DNA of 64,000 bases, taken from NCBI GenBank assembly GCA_001466705.2, contig LATX02000013.1:186001-250000 (forward strand). Direction: 5' to 3'. The number at the start of each line of letters is the position of its first letter. The first letter of the stretch is position 1. Under the pieces are notes generated by a model. That model was given only the letters and a program-made list of their open reading frames with translations, was not told where the DNA came from and ran no database searches. Shown here one piece after another: positions 1-12,384 of the stretch. The translations under genes were made by a program, and so were the position numbers. This stretch comes from Moniliophthora roreri. Its lineage: Eukaryota > Basidiomycota > Agaricomycetes > Agaricales > Marasmiaceae.

Positions 1-903
1 GTAACCATTCCTCTTATGTGTCTACCTCTCCTCTCAATCTCAACACCAACTTCAGTGATTCCGACGACAACCTTCCCACTCCCAAAGGCACTTCACCACC
101 CCCTAATGAATCTATCCCTGGGCCTAGTACATCCAAGCGGTCATTAAGATTTTCAGCATTCTCTTCTTCACGGCCAAACATGTCGCATTTGCTTGAGAAG
201 CAGTCTCCGGCGCCTGCAGAAGTTCATAGGAGTAACGGGGATTTGATGGAGTCGCCGGTAGAAGAGCGGTCGCGATCGCAGACACAAAGAGAGGAAGGAC
301 AAGATACCGCGTCGAGAGATAGCACACAAGGTGGTGCTGCGGGAGATTCTCCACAGAATAAACGACCATGGCAGCTGGGTTTCCAACCGGTCTTGGTGCT
401 GGAGAATTCGGGGAGTGTTGCGAGAGATCATTTAGCGTCGGAGAGAACATTTCTGGCTTATGTCCGAACGAGTTTAGCCATTGCTTCAACTGGAGTGGGT
501 ACGTGCCTGGTTTTTTTTCACTCTAGAACTGTTGAACTCATCCTTGTGCTCGTATAGCTCTCGTTCAGTTATTTACCATCTCTTTAAACGCCAATTCTTC
601 AACATTGCAGCTTTCACCCATCTCGGAACGGGTGCAATCTTGGGCTAGACCTTTAGGCGTTACAACTGTATGTTTAGGGATTGCTGTCCTTCTCATTGGT
701 ACGGCGTGTCATCTCCCACCATCTGCGACTATTTCTTACGCTGCATAGGTGTAACACGTTACTTCACTGTACAACAAGCCCTGACAAAAGGCAAATTCCC
801 TGTTGCCAGGTTCCTTGTCGGGTCTATCGCATTTGTACTCGCTTTGGTAGTCATCATTGTGTTCGGTGTGTTGGTTGCAGGTGGAGGACCTCGCAGGACG
901 TAG
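1..903 (+). CDS. DUF202-domain membrane protein (5' partial)
   Basis: Three exons join in one frame: 1-498 (open to the left edge, so the start is probably outside the window), 558-698 and 749-903, with GT-AG introns of 59 and 50 nt. The N-terminal half is Ser/Pro-rich and probably disordered. The DUF202 signature follows (ARDHLASERTFLAYVRTSLA), then three hydrophobic segments typical of the family, including LGVTTVCLGIAVLLIG and a C-terminal span ending at the stop. DUF202 proteins are small integral membrane proteins, and the domain also occurs in the VTC vacuolar polyphosphate complex. No SPX domain is visible in the part present, so a full VTC subunit is not supported. Splicing restores the family signature exactly, so the family call is firm. 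The exact role is unknown. Confidence 0.85.
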
Positions 904-1191
904 GGCTATGGGGTTGAGTGGATGAATACATCTTCATACTCTTTCTTCGTAGGCGGTGGCGTACTACCCTTGTTTCATACCCTCGCCTCATGCCTTTTAT
1001 TACCCACTGTACTTTATCCATCCATAGAAGCATTCTGGTCGGAATTGGCATTTCTGCATCTGTCACGATTCGAAGAGACGAAACACAGTACTCAACAGTG
1101 TTGATCGGGTGAGGGATGTACAAGCAAACAGTAAGTACAGACATCCTCCTCACATCCCAACTTGCACTCCTTCTAAATCTAGTACTCCAAC

Positions 1192-1515
1192 TCAGTGGTA
1201 CCCCATCCAGCAATGCGCAGACCCCTCAAAGTCATTGCACTCCACATCGCTCACGGTATCATCGATAGACCTGTTGATGCAATCCCAGCACGCGTCGTAG
1301 CAGTGCGTCGGGTCCTTATAATTACGCGTGCCCTTGAACCAGCCACGGCTGCTACAGTCCTTGCCATCCTAATTGTTGGTGCGATAGCTCCCGAGGCAAG
1401 CATGAAGACCAGGTTTGTCGACAGAGCCGACGGCACGCTGCTTGCACTCGACAAAGGCGAGGGTGCTAGTGGCCTAGGCCAAGACAGCGATGATGACAGC
1501 AGGTGCAAAGCACAT
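1192..1515 (-). pseudogene. small secreted cysteine-rich protein gene with two in-frame TAG codons
   Basis: Reading the minus strand from ATG at 1515 to TGA at 1192 gives 107 codons in one frame. The start encodes a hydrophobic signal-like peptide (MCFAPAVIIAVLA). The mature part has eight cysteines, including HCYDACWDC and a terminal HCWMGYH, which would allow four disulfides. Two TAG codons interrupt it, one at the predicted signal-peptidase site (about codon 14) and one near codon 47. No intron of normal size can remove the first. A 54-nt intron with a poor donor could remove the second. A TATA box lies about 78 bp upstream. The arrangement looks like a small-secreted-protein or effector-like gene killed by point mutation. 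I do not recognise the family. Confidence 0.55.
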
Positions 1516-1592
1516 GATTGAAATAGGTGGATTGGACTGCTGCTTGAAAAAGGTCGATGTTGTACTGACTGACTAGGACCAGATGATAGGTC

Positions 1593-1599
1593 TTTTATA
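1593..1599 (-). promoter_or_regulatory. TATA box upstream of the cysteine-rich secreted-protein gene
   Basis: TATAAAA on the minus strand, 78 bp before the ATG at 1515. The position fits a core promoter with a short 5' UTR. Confidence 0.45.
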
Positions 1600-2973
1600 C
1601 ATGTTACTTATGCAGTGAGTGGGTTTCACGGACAACCAAGGTGCTACAACAAGTAGCGCAAAAATCCCTTGAAGATCCCCTCACAAAGTAGCATTGCAGA
1701 CTGAGGCCCGACAGAGCGAGCCATAAACGGTTCGTGGCGTTGAATAAAGGACTCCAAGTAGGGGTACTAGTCCGTGGCGGTGCATCCAAGTTGTAGTAGT
1801 GGCTACGAACGTGACAGAGAAAAAATGATTATTGAATTTGCGCTCAAAATCTAAAATTGCAATGGCATCTTGAGTGTGATGAACGTAGCGAGGGCGGCAT
1901 CTGCATCGCAAGGACTTGTCGCCGCTAGTGAGTCCAATTATCGGTCAACTTGAGTGTCTCTTGATACAGTTGAGCCGTATCCGAGAGGCCCGAGCTAGGA
2001 TAGGTGGAACCATAACACATCCCAGTGCAGCAGCTGGCGCGGAGAGATAACTGGTCCGATGCATAATAAAAGAGCGCTGGACATCGTCACTACAGGTCGT
2101 ACGAACCCTGTAGATCATTTAGCGTGAACATGATGGGGAATTCCTGTCCTCAGAGCCGGATGAGTGTTGGTACTATAGCTGGAAAAGGTCTGGGTGCGTA
2201 CATTATTCTGTGCAAATACCATTGCAAACCTGGCGCCAGTAATCCCCTCCACCCTCCATTGAACCCACCTCGAATACACTAAAAGGACAGACGTTCACGA
2301 TATTCATTGGCGGAAAAGACCAGATAGCCGGATAGACTGAGGATCTGCTGAGAACATGATGGTCAAAGGAGAGATTCAGAACAATTCCGGCGCGTCCGAA
2401 TCTGTGCGCCAAACCACCATGACTACCGTTCTGAACTCCTCCCAACTCTCTAGGCCTTCCACTGGGCAGGCACAGTAGCTCGACGACGGATTTTCGCCTG
2501 CTTTCGTCGTCTCATTTCAAAACGCAAAAGCCCCTCCCAGCATATCATTTTCTATCTCACCATCAGGAGACAATACAAGCACTCGCTCGCCTCTTCCAAT
2601 TCAACGCTCGACAAACGGAAGAACTCGGCCGCCAATTTTCCTTTCGACTACCATGCTCTTTAACCTTGCGAGCTCGAGCTTCCACGTCTTGCCATCCCTC
2701 TGATTTCTCCCCACGAATAGTTCCAACGCACTGTATATTTTTGTGTTAGAACCCCCCTTCAGAGTTTTATTCAACACTATATATAGATATATTGTCCAAT
2801 TACACCTTTGACTATGGTATAAAGTAACAAATTGGGGAAACATAAAGCATAAATACGGAATGCAAAACAGGTTGCATATACTAGAAACATTTCTCAATGG
2901 TAGCTATTAGCACTAAACCAGGACGATGAATTACTTGTAGATCTACAAACCAAAACCTCTAAACCCAATCTTT
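1600..2973. other. gene-free stretch
   Basis: Only short, unrelated open frames are present on both strands and none resembles a known family. It lies upstream of the secreted-protein remnant and downstream of the siderophore transporter stop, so it probably holds promoter and 3' UTR sequence. I see no repeat or RNA gene. Confidence 0.4.
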
Positions 2974-4972
2974 TCACTTTCCCGCCCACGGCCAGATTCT
3001 CCTGAATTTATCGATGAAGCTCCATCGGGAAATGACGCCTTCTCGTTCCTCCCCTTGTGCCAACTGCTCCCCGTCGGGAGCAACATTCATCACAGCATTC
3101 TGCTGCTTCCCAAGATAGAAATCGGTCTGGAAGCATGCTGCAACTAGAGAGATAAATGATAGCCATAGCGCTGGTACAATCAAATGCCACAACGTCTCCT
3201 GGTACGCTCTGATGGCGCCCTGCCTTATAGGATCATCAAAGGGATACTCCCGTATCGCTTTGATGTTCCCAAAGAACTCGGCGACCTTCTCATTGCTGAC
3301 ACTCTCCGGGAGGTAGCTCCGTAAAAGGACAGGCATGTGGCTTGACCATATCACAGAGGCGGATGTAGCACCGATTGCAGAGCCGATCTTGGTCCAAAGT
3401 GCTAGGAGTGCGAGTGTGAGGGCCAGGTCCTGGTGAGGCACAGAGGCTTGGGAAGAGACTCGAGTTCCGACAACGCTACATGCTCCTCCAGCACCGATGA
3501 GAACTTGAGACATTATAAGCGGGAATGAGGCGTCCGTCGCCCTCCCTTGTTCTCCTAGTAGAATGACGATACCAAAGATCTTGATTACAAGTCCACCGAT
3601 TTGAAGGAGCTTATATCGGTGGGTCCAACGGTGGATGATGCCCACGACAATGCCGGAGAGGCAGAGTGAGATAGTCATAATGTTATTGAAGTACGTTACG
3701 TTCTGCACGGACCACGTCTTGACTATAAGGACGTAGGATCCGAAGTAAAGCCCACGTAGTTGGCCGGACCCTATGATCATAGTCAACTGCGAGCAAGCGA
3801 GGAAAATGGATTTGACGCTCACAGAAGTAGAAGAAGTCGATGATAATGGCAGCAACAAAGGTTCTGTTCACCAAGAGACGCTTGGGAGCACTCGGGATTC
3901 GAGAGATAAATCTCTCGTATAGGATGTAGGAGAAGAGGAACAGCACCCCGAATACCATCGGAACGATGGTTGCGGGGCTGTGAAACCCACTCTTGGCGTA
4001 GCTCTTGGAAAGAAAGGGGAAGAGCAGTAGTCCCCAACCGATACCTAGCAAAACCAAACCTGGCGCATCAATTTCTTCCAAATTAATCTTTGCCTGCTCA
4101 AGCCATGTCCTTTCGCGCAGTGGTGCCTTCGCAACAACCGCTCCAAGAAGCCCCTCGCGTTCATCTTCGGTTCCAGCCAAAGCCAACGCTTGACGACGGG
4201 CAGCATTGCTGGATGCGATGTTGACAATCCCTTCTCTCTGCGCTTTGCGTTCAAGGTAGATGAGCGTAACGATAGCGGGACCTAGGACCACGGGCATAAT
4301 AATTGCAAACATCCCATAACCCCATCGCCACTTCTCTCCCTCACTCAAAGCATCGACTATTTTCCCGGAGAACCAGGTATTGATGACAAACGGAAGGGAG
4401 AGTATAGCGCCGACAAATCCTCTCCATTCCAAAGTAGTCAGGTCCCCCACGATTATCCCGTTCAATAAGTCGAGACCTGAGCTACCGATCGATACAAAAA
4501 CTGTTCCGGTAATGAATATCTGGATCGTCGGGGAGGTCGCGACCACGAGGTAACCGATCACATAGAACACGAGGACGACGATGTATGTGTATGGTCTCGA
4601 GGTGATATCGGATAGCTTCGCGACAAAGGGTTTGCAGACGGCGGATATGATGTTGGTAGCAATCGCAATAGATGCGAGTCCGCTACTGTGTTTGCCGAAG
4701 GTGGAGGTAGCAAAGGGTGCGTAGTGGGATGTAGTGGATTGGTCCAGGGCATAGGCCCATGCACAGACGATAATAGAGATGCTGACGGCCCAAAGGGTTC
4801 CTCTGCCAGCGCGTCCTTGCGCAGTTCTGTATACGGCTTCCATCCGAGTGACTCCCTGAGATTGGAAGTATTCCTGCGGTTCGGGGGCTTCATATTCTTG
4901 CGCATGTCGAGAATTGACTGTCCCATATCGCCTTTCTTCGTTGATGGAGTTCAATGAGGAAGAAGACCCCAT
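2974..4972 (-). CDS. siderophore-iron transporter (MFS, SIT/ARN family)
   Basis: Two exons (4972-3823 and 3770-2974) separated by a 52-nt GT-AG intron encode about 648 residues, the normal size for SIT transporters with 14 membrane spans. The N-terminal cytosolic part is followed by a first span and the loop ALDQSTTSHYAPFATSTFG, typical of ARN/Sit1/MirB proteins. Later come KLSDITSRPYTY (MFS motif A region), WRWGYGMFAI, and NRTFVAAIIIDFFYF leading across the intron into SGQLRGLYFGSYV. The family imports ferric siderophores by proton symport at the plasma or endosomal membrane. The start MGSSSS was chosen because the frame extended upstream lacks family similarity. Substrate specificity cannot be read from sequence. 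Confidence 0.9.
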
Positions 4973-5316
4973 TTGGTCTGGACCAGCTCTACATTCTTCG
5001 TTAGTGTCTCCCTCAACAAGAAAAAGCTCGACACTCACAAGTACATTCGTCCATCCGACATCTCGGCTCGAGCTTTTGAAGATGAATCTCTCAAGTCGAG
5101 TTCGGGTCTCTAGTGAGCCCTTGACAGGTGTCCCGGCACCGACAACAAACAACGGGAGATGGTGGTAGGAAGCTAAAATGAGAGTATCTGATAAGATTTC
5201 GGACACATATCAGATAGCAACCGCCACGTGGATCTCCGGGATTCATCCATAAGCGTACCTGGGCCCCGACTCGGGTCCACCGTCGGGTCAATACTGTAGC
5301 AGACGGCCCGTTATCT
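4973..5316. other. intergenic, upstream of siderophore transporter
   Basis: Promoter-side sequence between the transporter start and the MITE. A frame extends upstream of the transporter start to about 5206 but carries no family similarity. I did not see a clear cluster of GATA-type sites that would prove iron regulation. Confidence 0.35.
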
Positions 5317-5664
5317 TACAGCTATTCTAGAAATCGTAGGCCGGATTTTTCACGCCGCCCTCAGGATTTTAATTTAGATGCAAACAATGTGATATCATTC
5401 TTCCCACAACTTCCACCCAAGCTAGTGTCCTCGTTGAAGTTCCAGGTTGGTTGATTCAAGTGCTAGACGACAAGAACTGAGTGGCAGGGTGAAAGCTCGA
5501 AAAGAAGTGCTCATTTTCCACCGATGCTTTGAGAATGCGCTAAGGACACCACCGATCTGACGGGCGGCTATGAGCGCTAAGTGGAGTTTTCGCACGTGGG
5601 GGTTTGTCTGCACCTAAACAAAAATTCCAAGGGGCGCCGGCCTACGATTTCTAGAATAACTGTA
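5317..5664. mobile_element. mariner/Tc1-like MITE with 26-bp terminal inverted repeats
   Basis: The 28 bases at 5317-5344 match the reverse complement of 5637-5664 with a single mismatch. Both ends read TA followed by CAG(C/T)TATTCTAGAAAT. This is the expected layout of a TA target-site duplication flanking an element that begins CAG and ends CTG, as in Tc1/mariner. The internal element of about 344 bp has no transposase frame, so it would be non-autonomous. It lies between the siderophore transporter promoter and the 3' end of the QDR-type transporter. Confidence 0.75.
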
Positions 5665-5800
5665 ATTTCCTTGAAAGAATACTTTCAGAATCAGATAGCG
5701 TAAATAGTATGTAGTAAAATATTTAAATACTATACGGAGTCTAACTAGCACTCTAGAAAATGAAGTAAAATCTACGGTATATCTAGCAATTCTACCTGTT

Positions 5801-8171
5801 CTACGAGGCATTTTCCCGAGTCTCAGAGTCAGTACGCCACTTTCCACCTTTATACATTACCAAGACGCTTAATAGCCCAGCGACGATCATGAGTCCAGCG
5901 AAAATAGTGTAAGTCCACCCTTTCGGAACGAAAAGAAAAATGAGCAATGTTACATTCGGGAAATACCACGTACTTACCGTCACCTAGTCCATCCTGAGGT
6001 AGCAATTGAATTGTACCGTCAGCGCAAAAGACAGTCGACAGAGATGTGTCGTACAAACCTGCATGGGAACAACCACCTCCGTCATAACAAAAGCCGACAC
6101 TCCCCTAAAGCAACTGTTAAGCGCAACAGCAGTGGAAGACCGACCGACATTGGAATCCACAATATATGCCAAGGTGCTCGTGTATACAAATCTACAAGCC
6201 AATGTCAAGGTGAGCGTCGCGCAAAACGCACTGATAACTCACATAACGACGAAACCACAGGCGAAAAGCATGACAACGAGCCCCGCAACATGGACATGGC
6301 GGTCACAGACCCATGCAAATCCAAGGACTAACAGAGGAAACAGAATACTACCGTGGACAGTACTTCTCAATCGCATCTGAAGGAACACGAAAAGATGATG
6401 TGAGAAAGTAGGTCACATTCATGAAATTTGGCGGTAGACCTCTGGATACCCTTTGCCGTCATTTGCAGCCTTGAGTTTTGTAAGTTGATAGTCGGACCAG
6501 CGACCACCGAGTATACTTCCTGCCATGCTCCCTGTAAATGCCATCCAGGTGACAGTGGAATAAGAACAGGTAATAAAGATCCAAAAAGATTCTGGACAGA
6601 CCTATTCCGAAGGACAGCAGGACCAGCCCGATTTCAAAGGCATTATAGCCATAAAAAGTTCCAAGCGTACGAGACATCGTGTAAGGAACGACAAAGCAAA
6701 ACGCGAAAAGCAAACCTAAGAGCAAGAAGAATTAGTACGCTATGTGTGTGTGACTTTGAAAGGCCACCGACCAGACGAAGCAAGGATACAAAAGTTGTTA
6801 GGCCGACGAAGGACAATCCATAGAGGTTTGATAGGATTGATGTCCATGAGGAAAAGCTTCATGTCTTGCACCTTCTTATGCACCTCCACTTGCTTCTCAA
6901 CGTCGTTATTCGCGTTGACCTCTACTTCTGGGGGCGTAGCGGGTTTCTCGGTCTTTCTGACATCTTCGGACGGGACAGACATTTTCTTCTGCATCATTTT
7001 TTGTTCATGTAATGCCTCTTCCTTCAAGTGACGTTTCAGCGCAGTCTGATACGCGAGGCTACGCTCACGCCGGAACGTGTCCTTGAAGAGGAGTAGGAAT
7101 GACAAGGAAACAAGGCCTGCGACGATGGCGAGGAAATAGAAGGGCCCACGCCAATCAAACGCGGTAGTGAGAGCACCCCCGAGCAAGGGTCCGAGTGAGG
7201 GACCTAGCAATGGAGCCTGTGGAAGACATGATTATCTTCCGAATTCGATCGAATGATTATACACTGACCATGTAGTATATGCCCATCTGGGGGAAAAAAA
7301 AGGTGAGTTTTGTGATTTTTTCAGCCTTCAGGTGCTTCTGTTCGACTAACCTTAGTACCTCTCTCTGCGGGGTCAAATATGTCGGCAAGTGTGGCTGCAC
7401 CGATGGCCATAACGGCACTTGAGCTGTATGATGACGTCTCAGCAGCTTTCGGACTGAGGTCAGGAGGGTAGACATACCCTGTCGCTTGCAAACATCGGAA
7501 GCCAATCACCCTGCAAGAATTGTGAGCATAATGAGCCTTGAGGAATTACGAAGGACTTGCAATCCGATGGTCTTGCTGGTTGCTACAACTAGAGATCCCG
7601 CGAAAAAAATACTCAGGGAAGAGACGTAGACGGCCTGTGAAAAACGCATGAGTCAGATTTCGGTTGCAAAAGTAACAGCTAAATCCGTACCTTCCTTCCC
7701 TTGACCTCACTAACAGCACTCCATAACAAGGGCATCGCACCCTGAAATAAGATAAAAAGCGCAATAGTTAAACTAATTTGAGAGCTCGAGGCATTCAAAT
7801 CCGCTTCCATCTGCTCGATGGATGCTGCAGAGGCATTATGCAAAAAACCTGCATGAGAACGAACTGGCTTGTGTTTTTAGTGGAATGTAAAACTCGCGAT
7901 TTTGGATGTTTGCTGATAAGCCTGCAATCATAGACCCAAAGGCGACTTGGAGGAGAACAAAATTCTAGGGATGGTGTTTGAGTATCAGGAATATGCCAGT
8001 CAAATAACCACGAACCTTTCGGAAATTCGACCATTTTCGTGGATCGTCCGTTACGGGCATATGCTCAATGTCGAGAACAGTGCCATGAACAGTGGAGTCA
8101 TCATGAGGACGAGGACTAGAGGGCTCTATGGGACTAGATGGGACTCGTAGAGTATTGTTCGTGTCGGTCAT
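5801..8171 (-). CDS. MFS drug:H+ antiporter, DHA1/QDR-like
   Basis: A gene with many short introns, from ATG at 8171 to TAG at 5801. The N-terminal segment (MTDTNNTLRVPSS..DDPRKWSNFRK) joins to NFVLLQVAFGSMIAGLSANI. Later exons read QISLTIALFILFQGAMPLLW and SAVSEVKGRK (motif A), then SSAVMAIGAATLADIFDPAE (motif C region) and GPSLGPLLGGALTTAFDWR. A long charged central loop of about 80 residues (RRERSLAYQTALKRHLKEEA and onward) precedes the second six spans, and the last exon ends in WRTDSETRENAS. This is the QDR-type plan of fungal exporters of drugs and small organic molecules in the plasma membrane. Individual exon junctions in the 6.0-6.7 and 7.2-7.8 kb parts were not all resolved. Confidence 0.85.
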
Positions 8172-8584
8172 TATGGCGTCCGAGCGCAGGGTACCAAGAA
8201 AAAAGAGGAAAACAGGGCAAAGTGGGGCAGGGTGGTGGTTCCCATCGACATTTATAGCGGTCGGACGATATTCCTCCGAGAACAAAGGTATCGAAAACCG
8301 AAATCCGATAGAAGGGAAATGGTTTCATCATAACTTGCCCCTCGTGTTTCTGAATCGGAATCACTTTCTTCCACTCGGCGCAGCCACTTATCAGAGCGTG
8401 TTTGGTAACGGCGGTACGCGGTTGGCGCAAAATGCTTTCATGAAGAGCATGCTTACGAATACCATAACAGTTTGTTGTGGGTCCAGTATTATTACGAACT
8501 ACGCGTAAAGAGAAAATTGAGCCATTGGCAACAATCTTCGCAATACTTACTTTTGACGAGTGTTCCACGGCTCATTGCATACGG
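8172..8584. other. intergenic between RRP6 3' end and QDR-like gene start
   Basis: About 410 bp holding the upstream region of the MFS exporter. The open frames here have no recognisable similarity. No clear TATA box. Confidence 0.35.
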
Positions 8585-11500
8585 CTACTTGAATGTGCGC
8601 GACTTGTTGGCACTCTTAAGCTCGCTATGGGCTTTGGGAGGTGCAGGGAAATTCCCATAAAAAGCTTTTTCTGCACGGCATCCACATGCAGTCAGATCGT
8701 GATCTTGAGCGAGGACAAAAATAGAAAACTCGCCTTTGTTCTGCCTTGCTTTCCCCTTCTTTTTGTTCGTACTAGGTTCGTCTGCGGCGGATGGGGGAGG
8801 CGGTTCATCTAGGATGTTGGGAACAGAACTAAAATCAAACTCTTCCTGTGCCCCAGTAACGTCGTCCGGATGTTGGGAATTTGCACCCCTTTTGCGTTTC
8901 CGTGTGGTGTCCTCAGGTTCTCCAGACGGCTCTCCGCCTGCTCCCGTCGCCTTGGTCCGTTTACGTTTCTTCTGCTTGGTCTGCCCAACAACTACGATCG
9001 TGTCTTCCACGATTTCGTTGACTTTTGATGCCCTCTGCGAAGCCGGTACGAATGGCACTTCAGGCTGAATGTCAGACGGCAGAATACTCTCATCTTCGTC
9101 ATCAACTTCTCCCGGCGTTTCTGTCTGCGCGCCCTCGGCATTTGTAACAAGCGCGGTCTAATGGTGAGAATCTGTCAGTCGCGAATCAATGGCAGCCCGA
9201 ATTACACTTCACCTTTGCAGCAGAAGGTACTATGACAAGCGCTTTGTGTATCCGAGCCACGACTTCGTTGAAGCGTGCAGTCTTTTGACGACTCTGAGCC
9301 TGCAGGTAACGAAAACAATTAATATCCGCGACACGCTCTCGACACTGACGCTGAAAGGACTCACTTCTGTCGACACGGGTTTTCCGAACAATTTACTTGT
9401 CGCAGTGGCGAGAGAATTTCGCGAAGGCGTGGTACTCGGCAAATTGGAAATAGTGGCCACGGACCCGAATAATGTCGAGTTGGAAGTTGTCAGTTTGCCG
9501 GAAAGAGATGCGTGATCTGCAGACAACAAGGATAAGTTATCTAGAGAACATTGACTGAACGAATAAATACGTACTGGACCATAAGGATATTTGACTTGTG
9601 CTATCACTCATGATAATCTCCTTGCTCTGCGGCGAAAGTGACCTGTTTTCTTGTTCCGACTCGGACTTCGTAGCGATGGTATCGGGCTTAGAACCAGCTT
9701 CCATATGGTACTTTACAGCCTCGCGTATAACTTCCAACAGTTCTTTTGCTCTCCGTCGTATAACGGGTGGAACCGAGTGGAACGCCCTCAACAGAGCAGC
9801 CATATCTGCTGGAGGTTGTTCGGCGAGTTGGAAGATGAAATGATTTGGCAGGACATATCTGAGATGTGACGGATCAATCGAAGCAGTCAGGAATGGCGTA
9901 GCCAGGTAAACGCACCTAGTGCTTTCATCCTCTTCTCGAGCAACTTGGTCACGCCAGTTATGGACTCTCTTGTATACCTCTCTCTGCATACCCAATATAC
10001 CAGTGGCAGTTGAGTTATTGTACAGGTTAGTCTTGTTCCATTTCCTAGCAAGGGTATCCCACCCGGCGCTACCACTTCCACTTTCGGCATCGTAATACTC
10101 CTTCTCGTACACTCGTAGCGCAGTCTCCTCCGATCGACTTAACACGTCTCTAATGAGCGCGTGAAGGGGATCGACCTTTGATGAAGAGGCCGCCATGCTC
10201 ATATCGCCTGATATGGATTGTGATCGAGCACGGTCGAGCAGTGCATTTCGAAGATTGTCGTAGATGTACAATAGGAAGTGTGTGTCCGAGCGGGCATAAT
10301 CGACCATTTCTTCTGGTAGGGGCCTGTATGTGTATGTAATCGGTGGCAACCCCAATCGTAAAGGGCTGTGATCTCACCGTATTCTCCAATCCGCTAATTG
10401 GTACCGCTTGTCTGGAGTGAAGTCGCAGTACATCTCCAATAAATTTGCAAGCCCGTGCCGAGGAAATCCTAGGACTTTTGAAGCGTGGAATGTGTCGAAC
10501 AGGTTTACAATGTAGAGGTTGAGGTCTTGTTGTAACCATACGACGTCACTTTCAGCACCATGGAGTACCTATTGGATGGTTTCAAACTGTGAAATTATCA
10601 TGATTTAGGAAATGAACACACCTTAATTATCTTGGGATCTGTGAAGACTTCATTCAAGACCTCCAATTCTCCTCTCAATACGAGAAGGTCGACGATCCAA
10701 TCTTGCTCTCTTGTGCTAATCTGCATTAAGCAAAGGAAGCCGGTATAAGAACGATAGCTATGGTGTTCCAGGTCGATGGCTACTTCTTTCGCCTTCTTCA
10801 GCTCTTCGACCATTAGATCCAGGTCCGTAACGTCAGAAACCCATTTGAACGACGAAGAGTTGAGTGGACTCGGAGGTATCGGCGTCGCGGACTCAAACAT
10901 GTGGGCAGGGTATGTTATATGGTTTATCTCATACCGATACGGATGCAGTTTCCTGGCAGAGAATGAGCGATGGATACGCAACGACGTGAGGCAGTCACTC
11001 ACACTAAATCATTCCCGATCATGTCGACATCATTGTCACGAAGCTGATATCCCAAGGGCACCCGTGCATTATATTTGTGGGAAAGATGAGGGCGCCATGG
11101 TGCATCGCTGTTGTCGACTTTCGTCTTGAATGAAAGTTGAGGTTTGGGAAGATGCGAAGCGTGTTGTATGGCAGTATCGAGTTGGCCTTTGGGAAGCACT
11201 GCTTTCTATACAAGACGTTAATGCGAGGTTGAACAATAGCAGCTTGAAAGCACCTTTTTCGTAGGAGCAGTAATAGCCTTGGGGTTTATAGCAATTGCTG
11301 GAGCCTTGTTTCGTCCCATAATCTCATCCAAGCATATATCCTAGACAAAATCGCAGGAAAAACTAGATGAGATGGTCCTGAGAATCATTGTTATACCACT
11401 CACCGTTCGCTCGAGCATTTGATCCATCGAATCCACCACCAAGGCATGAAAGTTATCCACGACATCGTCTTCATTCTGGAGCTTTCCTTTCCCCTTTCCT

Positions 11501-11730
11501 GAAGCATCTACGGTCCCGGCAAGTGTTAAAAGCTTGTTCGCTAGCGAAATGACTCGAGCGGAGAAATTGTCCAGTTCTTTAGAGAATTCGGAATCCATTG
11601 AACGGTGATAAGGAATGTCTACAGGGAGTAACATGGAATTCCGAGTCGCTTTCAATGCCATGCCTTGTAACTGCGAGTTGAATTCATCAAATGAACTGGA
11701 AGGTGCAGCAGCATTTCCATGAGACTCCAT
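8585..11730 (-). CDS. RRP6: exosome complex exonuclease RRP6 (EXOSC10)
   Basis: A multi-exon gene from MESHGN (11730) to RTFK-stop (8585). The N-terminal exon carries the PMC2NT region that binds the Rrp47 cofactor. The DEDD-Y exonuclease core follows: [14 protein letters not shown] (catalytic Asp and Glu), then an exon reading [20 protein letters not shown] (Asp), then [14 protein letters not shown] (Tyr and Asp). An HRDC region follows with [16 protein letters not shown] and WNKTNLYNN. The C-terminal exons are basic ([22 protein letters not shown]) and fit the family's nuclear-localisation lasso. The enzyme is the 3'-5' nuclease of the nuclear exosome in rRNA, snoRNA and RNA surveillance pathways. 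The last exon may contain a 63-nt in-frame GC-AG intron. Confidence 0.9.
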
Positions 11731-11867
11731 GGTGGCTAAGCCAGAAAAATGGCGGCTCAACGCAGGTTGTGGGCGTCCAAAGAAAATTTGTTCAACACGT
11801 GGCCGGTATAACCCTTTACTCCTCCGCGTTCAGTGTGTTCGCCGTTCGAGACAGCAACTGCCTTGGC

Positions 11868-12384
11868 ATGTCTTCAAGGTCATCACATCAAGGAGACGAC
11901 TATCCGTCATTATTATGGGTAACGTGAGTATGCTCCTCAACGTCGGCTATAGGTAGACTAACGTTTTCAAAGTCTCCCTCCTATTATCCTTCTCTCAGCA
12001 TGGTTTGCTCGCAAATGGTACCTCGCGCGACGTCTGAAAGTTCATGGCATCGGCAAAGGAGGTGTGTCGTTAATCTCATGGATAAAGATATCTTCTGAGA
12101 TTTCTTGTACAGCTCCTGGGTTCCAAACTAATGTTAGGCGTATACGTGTCACGCCCGAGATCGCGGCCAGATTACGAAGGGGAGAAGAAGTCAGTCCTGA
12201 AGAGATAGCAGCGGCTTCTGCCCTTGCAGAAGAGCAGGAGAGACAGAAAACTACTGGGGTTTACGAAAAAGCCACAGCACCGGCAACAGACAGTACTCCC
12301 CCGACCTCACACTCTACGACAAATGAATGGCTACCGGAGTCGGTTACTGGTCCAAAGAAACGATCAAAGGGCCGGAGAAAGTAA
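11868..12384 (+). CDS. small single-span membrane protein, basic C-terminus
   Basis: Three exons (11868-11923, 11973-12061, 12113-12384) give about 138 residues. The order is a short N-terminus, one hydrophobic segment (LLWVTLPPIILLSAWFA), a basic stretch (RKWYLARRLKVHGIGKGAPG), a conserved-looking block (RRIRVTPEIAARLRRGEEVS) and a Lys/Arg-rich end (GPKKRSKGRRK). The 49-nt intron has a CTAAC branch site. The 51-nt second intron keeps frame and could be retained. The start was chosen because only this upstream ATG gives the right splice phase. It is head-to-head with RRP6, with 137 bp between starts, which suggests a shared promoter. I do not recognise the family. Confidence 0.65.

Noticed and set aside
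1195..1521. 108-codon plus-strand frame rich in Ala/Val/Ile
   Set aside because: It is the exact antisense of the Cys-rich secreted-protein frame, which has a signal peptide, cysteine pattern and TATA box.
10150..10539. 129-codon minus-strand frame
   Set aside because: Shadow of the RRP6 exon in another frame; the RRP6 frame carries the conserved exonuclease motifs.
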